A stretch of DNA of 10,538 bases, taken from positions 1-10,538 of the forward strand of contig JNEM01014652.1 of NCBI GenBank assembly GCA_000697335.1, given 5' to 3'. The notes beneath the pieces were generated by a model. That model did not search any database. It saw nothing but the letters and a program-made list of their open reading frames with translations, and was not told where the DNA came from. Position 1 is the stretch's first letter. Each line of letters starts with the position of its first letter. Shown here piece by piece: positions 6,422 to 10,538 of this stretch. The position numbers and the translations under genes were made by a program. Source of the stretch: Conidiobolus incongruus B7586 (taxonomy: Eukaryota; Entomophthoromycota; Entomophthoromycetes; Entomophthorales; Conidiobolaceae).

Positions 6422-8322
6422 CGAAATTTGTTAATTTATCGATTTTATTCCGGATTTCGCGATTGTAAATATCCTCCCAATTAATAATTAAAAGTTCAAT
6501 TTTTTGCTCAAATCCCTACGTATCACCATTATTTTTCATATAACCCACTGTCATATTATTTAGTAGAATACAGAATAATATGAAAGAATTGGATTGAAAA
6601 TTATTTTATTGCAAATTCAGATGAAATTATTACATGTCCAATAGCTAATATTGAGCTAGTTTAAATTCGGAACATTCTATTTATTTCTATCGGATGATTT
6701 GGGATAAATTTACGCCTTCAGACTGAATATATTCATTGTCGATATTTTGTAACATGTTTGGCGATAATTATATGATAACGGAGTTTGAACAGCACAGAAC
6801 TTGCTTTTAATCTTATTATTTCCTCCATTCAACAACTTAATTAGATTTCTTATGGCTACTATTTATTATCAAAATTGTTAATTTGAGAATTTTTTAAAAA
6901 ATTTCAAATTTTTTGTGATATCCGAAATTTTAATAAAAATAATGAAATATAGAAATATAAGGAAAATGGTAAAAAAAAGTGTTAGCCTATATGCAATATT
7001 ACAAAGTAAATATAGTGTCCTATCAGATTTTTCGATTGTATTCATCATACGCAGCTTTGGCATTGTTCTGATTCTAGGTTTTATTTATTTGATTTGATGA
7101 TTCGAAATAAATTCAAAAAATATTGGATAATAATAATACTTTTACAATGAATTTTGGTTTCTAGTAAAATTTGATTTTCCAAACTGATAATTCTTGTTAC
7201 ATGGTTGATAATATCATATTATTGTAATTAGATGTATTGAGTAGACTATGTAGAATTTTAAGGAAAACTGGTGAAGGGCAAAAAGCATATTAAAATGTTC
7301 ATTGAAAAACTTAACCTTCTGTTTATTTTTAGATTATTATCTTAAATGTTGAGGCTATTAAATAACCAAAAGCAATAAAATATTCACATAAAAAACATTT
7401 TGAAATCAATTTGGATGGATAAGGTGGATAATTTAATATCAAGTATTAATCATTCAAATCCATTAATTGACTGGTAATTATTATTCAATGTGTCATACTT
7501 CCTCTTAATGTTATATGCCTTGTCTGTTGTTTAAATGCTCATCGTTGGTAATTATCTCAAAATTTTAAGAAAAAATTAATTATTTAATATTACTAATTAT
7601 TTATTTACCCTCAGCAACATAGTATGATGGATTCAATCATATATGTTCAAGTAAAATTCATTGATTTCACTATATTCATTAAAATTGAATTTTCACAGAA
7701 ATATAATTAACTTGATTATATTAAAATTTGAATAAATATCATAATACATTCAGACAATATAGCCCAAAGATCTTGTTTTATTTTATATTTATTAATCAAT
7801 AATTTTATATTTGTTTTTTGTCCTAAATTTTGTGATTATATAAATTAATTTAAATTAATTAGTCTGATATAATTGATATATGCTATCATTGTATTTTTCT
7901 CTTATAATATAACTTTTGAATTTATTATATTACTAATCAATATTTAATACATTAAATTATTATATTATTCTGGAATTTTTGCTTTTGTTTGGTATAATTA
8001 TTAATTTAAATTATATGTGATCATCCAATTAGACTAATTTATTTTAATTGAGAGATAATGATTTTTATAATTATTTTTAAACCTTCCTATGCATTACAAC
8101 ATATGCATTTTATCTAAAAAATACTATTTTGATCAATCAAAATATAAATGAATAACAATTCATAAATTTATATTAGGCTATTTTGATTTTGAAAAAATAA
8201 AATTTATATAAGCTTCAAATATAAATAAATACGCCTGATATAATAAGTCAGCTGTTATATAATTTATTATTAGTTTTAATAAGTTAAAAAAGCAAACCAA
8301 TTTGTAAAATATCTATAATGCT

Positions 8323-8390
8323 GACCATATATAAGTATTTGATAATTCAATCTATATAAAATCCAACAAAACTTAGTGGACCATATAAGT
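8323..8390 (+). repeat. short direct repeat pair
   Basis: GACCATATATAAGT at 8323-8336 recurs as GACCATATAAGT at 8379-8390, lacking one TA. The starts are 56 bases apart. No function is evident. Confidence 0.5.
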
Positions 8391-9020
8391 TTCAGTTTTT
8401 AAAAGATTTATTCTCTAACCTCTTAGCATATACATCATAAAAATACAATTATAACATTAATTCCAATCCTGAAAAGGTTAATATTTTTTAAACCTAGAAT
8501 ATTTCAAAATTTCGTTATTTATCTTAATCAGGTTTTATAAAGAGCATGAAATATTAATTATACTATAAATCAAAGAATATCAAATCAACCAAAATCATAA
8601 ATTATACAAGGCTTGACAAAAAATATGGTTTATATAATGGGATTGATAAAAGTAAAATTAAATTGAACTATTATTTGATAATAAAACAATTGATAATTTT
8701 TATTATATAAAATGAATTAAATATTCTTTCTATATATTGAAATTTTACTATTCCAAATATTATAAAATATATATTATAAATCAATTATAGATTAATACCT
8801 TAACTAATAATTTTATTAAAATGAAGAGAATTTTCGAAAAATAATAGTGAAAATTATTGGGTTAATTATAGTGCTGATTAGATTTTTCTCAATGATTCAC
8901 ATATATTTAAATATTCGAAAGATTATATTTAGGGTAAAAACTTTAAAAGTAATATTAAGATATTCAAAGCTAGTTTTAATATTATTTCAAATTCATACTG
9001 ATTTAAATAAGGTTGTTTAA

Positions 9021-9038
9021 CTCCCAATTAATTGGGAG
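9021..9038. repeat. perfect 18-base palindrome
   Basis: CTCCCAATTAATTGGGAG is self-complementary over all 18 bases and unusually C/G-holding for its surroundings. The first 12 bases recur at 6474-6485 in the promoter-side block. It could be a dimer protein-binding site or a small cruciform former; no gene lies next to it. Confidence 0.6.
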
Positions 9039-9173
9039 AAATATATTAATATTTCAAACTTTTACTTTTATTAGTATCTCTATAGTTCATCTATAATAAA
9101 ATTTTATGTTATTAACACTATTATTTAATATAATATTATTATAGCTAAGTTTAGGAATATATATATATAAATG

Positions 9174-9206
9174 GATCTAATATTTAAAATATTTTAATAT
9201 TAGATC
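9174..9206. repeat. 33-base near-perfect hairpin
   Basis: The arms GATCTAATATT (9174-9184) and AATATTAGATC (9196-9206) are exact inverted copies. The 11 bases between them contain AAAATATTTT, itself a palindrome. The left arm sequence also occurs once at about 2929-2939. Without a T-run or a gene next to it, a terminator role is not supported. Confidence 0.6.
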
Positions 9207-10538
9207 ATGGAATTCTGAGATTGTGAAAAATAAAATATAATTTTATTGATAATAAAATTTTATATTAAAATTAGGAAACTTCTAAATACTATATACACCT
9301 AATAAAGAACAAACTCACGTTTAAAATTGGATTATATAATATATATGAGTGGATATAAAATAATTTGATTTGATAATAATATATCAATATTTCAATTGTA
9401 ATAAATTATATAATTTACACTATGACTTATTGAGCAAGTTTTTGAAATATTTTTTTAGTTCTAAAAGTTGGAATTATTGGTATTAATAATAAGTATTTTG
9501 GAAAGTTTCTAAATTCAAATCATTCCAAATTAAAATTTCTTTATTGGAATAATCAATATTTAATAAAATTATTTATTAAGTAGAAAAAATTGATATAATT
9601 CTTTATTATAAACTATTTTAATATAAAATATATCAAAAGGTTCAAATAATATTAATTATTTAATAAATACTTAAATTTTATTATTTTATATATAATATTA
9701 TTATTATTTTATAAAAATTTGTTGATTATAAATATATTTCTTTTAATACATATATATAACCAATTTTGGCATAGATTTTAATGATTCAACAGATATATTA
9801 ATCATTAAATTAATATATTATATTTATATTTCTTGATAAAAAAATATTTAAAATATAAAATGATAATGTAATTACTATTAACATTTATATTGTACTATTG
9901 GTTAAAATAATTTAAATATTGTATTTATTAAATTTTGTAATTCGGCATTTAATGACAATTATAATTATGGGAGGAAATAAATTTTAAAACCTAAATGGAG
10001 AATCACCAGTGGCAAACAATAGATTACAATAAATTTAAAGGTAATTAATTGGTTTCAGTATATATGGTGAAAATAGCTTATTATTAATTAAACTATTAAA
10101 ACAAAATAAATATTTTAATTCCATTATAAAATAATTATTTAATAAGTGCCATAAAAGAGTTAAATGAAAAAATACTTTTGGAATATATATTATTTAAGGA
10201 TGTTTATTGTCTCTCTAAAAAATCTTATAATAAATATTTTTATTGATTCTGATGGATATAAATAATTCCCTAATGTTAATTGAAAAAATTAATCTATTTA
10301 AGATATAAGTGGATTCTAGTCTTATTTCTTAATTTATTATATTGATTATAATTAAGTACTTGACAAGGTTATTCCTCATTAAATAATATAATAATATTTA
10401 ATTATAATATAAATAAGTTGATATTATTGATTTATTCGTGATTGAAATATATAATATATTAATTCTTATAAAGTATCTACTGTATTTTAAATTAAATATG
10501 AATTTTAAAAATATTAATTATTGTTTTATATTTAAGAT

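Larger units (their letters stand above)
5931..6877. other. promoter-side spacer with retained CpG, no supported gene
   Basis: This is the upstream region of the F-box-like gene. It is AT-rich overall but carries many more CpG dinucleotides than the other spacers, clustered at about 6070-6110 and 6415-6780. A minus-strand frame is open for about 50 codons at 6710-6862, but it has no upstream ATG and no family resemblance. I list the region as regulatory or unknown rather than as a gene. Confidence 0.5.
7110..10538. other. long AT-rich spacer, no gene seen
   Basis: All six frames are broken at short intervals. I find no transposase, reverse transcriptase or other domain motif, no tRNA-like B-box and no tandem array. 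Scattered CpG remains (for example near 7541, 8232, 8512, 8836, 9315, 9942 and 10437), unlike the left 3.6 kb. The palindromes at 9021-9038 and 9174-9206 are the only structured elements I can point to. Confidence 0.7.

Noticed and set aside
6878-7063. 61-codon minus-strand ORF (hydrophobic peptide)
   Set aside because: It overlaps an equally long plus-strand ORF. The peptide is Ile/Phe/Leu-rich, as expected from translating AT-rich DNA, and matches no family I know. Two opposed ORFs of the same size argue for chance.
7035-7081. Minus-strand stretch NAKAAYDEYNRKI, resembling the end of a DnaJ J-domain
   Set aside because: It is only about 15 residues long, bounded by stops, and no HPD motif or other J-domain helices are found upstream. 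The likeness is probably chance.
6915-7097. 60-codon plus-strand ORF
   Set aside because: It begins only with GTG, unlikely in a nuclear eukaryotic gene. From its first ATG it is about 51 codons, low complexity and hydrophobic, with no recognisable domain.
7624-7710. Short plus-strand ORF of 28 codons (MMDSIIYVQV...)
   Set aside because: Too short, with no family resemblance and no supporting signals in a region where such ORFs are expected by chance.
9174-9206. Hairpin as a transcription terminator
   Set aside because: There is no gene beside it, and hairpin terminators are not the usual mode for nuclear genes. The stem is nearly all A and T.

Overview
The window is very AT-rich eukaryotic DNA. 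It holds one clear intact protein gene, on the minus strand at 4260-5930, set in long AT-rich intergenic DNA. The left end is a graveyard of Tc1/mariner DNA transposons. The single-exon F-box/leucine-rich-repeat-type gene, the gene-versus-spacer base contrast and the Tc1/mariner content suggest an AT-rich early-diverging fungus (for example an Entomophthoromycotina/Zoopagomycota or Glomeromycota genome). That assignment is an inference from style, not from a marker gene. The gene uses CAA/CAG for Gln and ends in TAA, so the standard code fits.

Layout. 1-333, minus strand: the N-terminal (DNA-binding) part of a mariner-family transposase, cut by the window edge, with a candidate terminal inverted repeat. 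390-413: a (TA)12 microsatellite. 520-1195, minus strand: the 5' part of a Tc1-like element (copy 2), truncated inside its transposase. 1198-2767, plus strand: an end-to-end Tc1-like element of about 1.57 kb (copy 1) with long terminal inverted repeats of the IR/DR type, a TA at each end and a transposase frame with no visible indel from 1532 to 2539. That frame is riddled with TAA/TAG, and two of its three DD34E catalytic residues are changed. The two Tc1 copies stand head to head and share one TA at 1196-1197.

2770-4259: AT-rich spacer with no recognisable gene. 4260-5930: the F-box-like/LRR gene. 5931-7110: the promoter-side spacer, which keeps clearly more CpG than the rest of the non-coding DNA and contains a CACGTG site. 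7110-10538: AT-rich spacer with a few palindromes and no gene I can support.

The main observation is mutational. The inferred changes in Tc1 copy 1 are C to T (or G to A) in CpA/TpG context: Gln codons to TAA/TAG, Trp to TAG, Asp to Asn, Glu to Lys. No CpG at all occurs between 1 and 3659. This looks like repeat-induced point mutation or methylation-driven decay of repeats. No novel multi-gene system is visible here.
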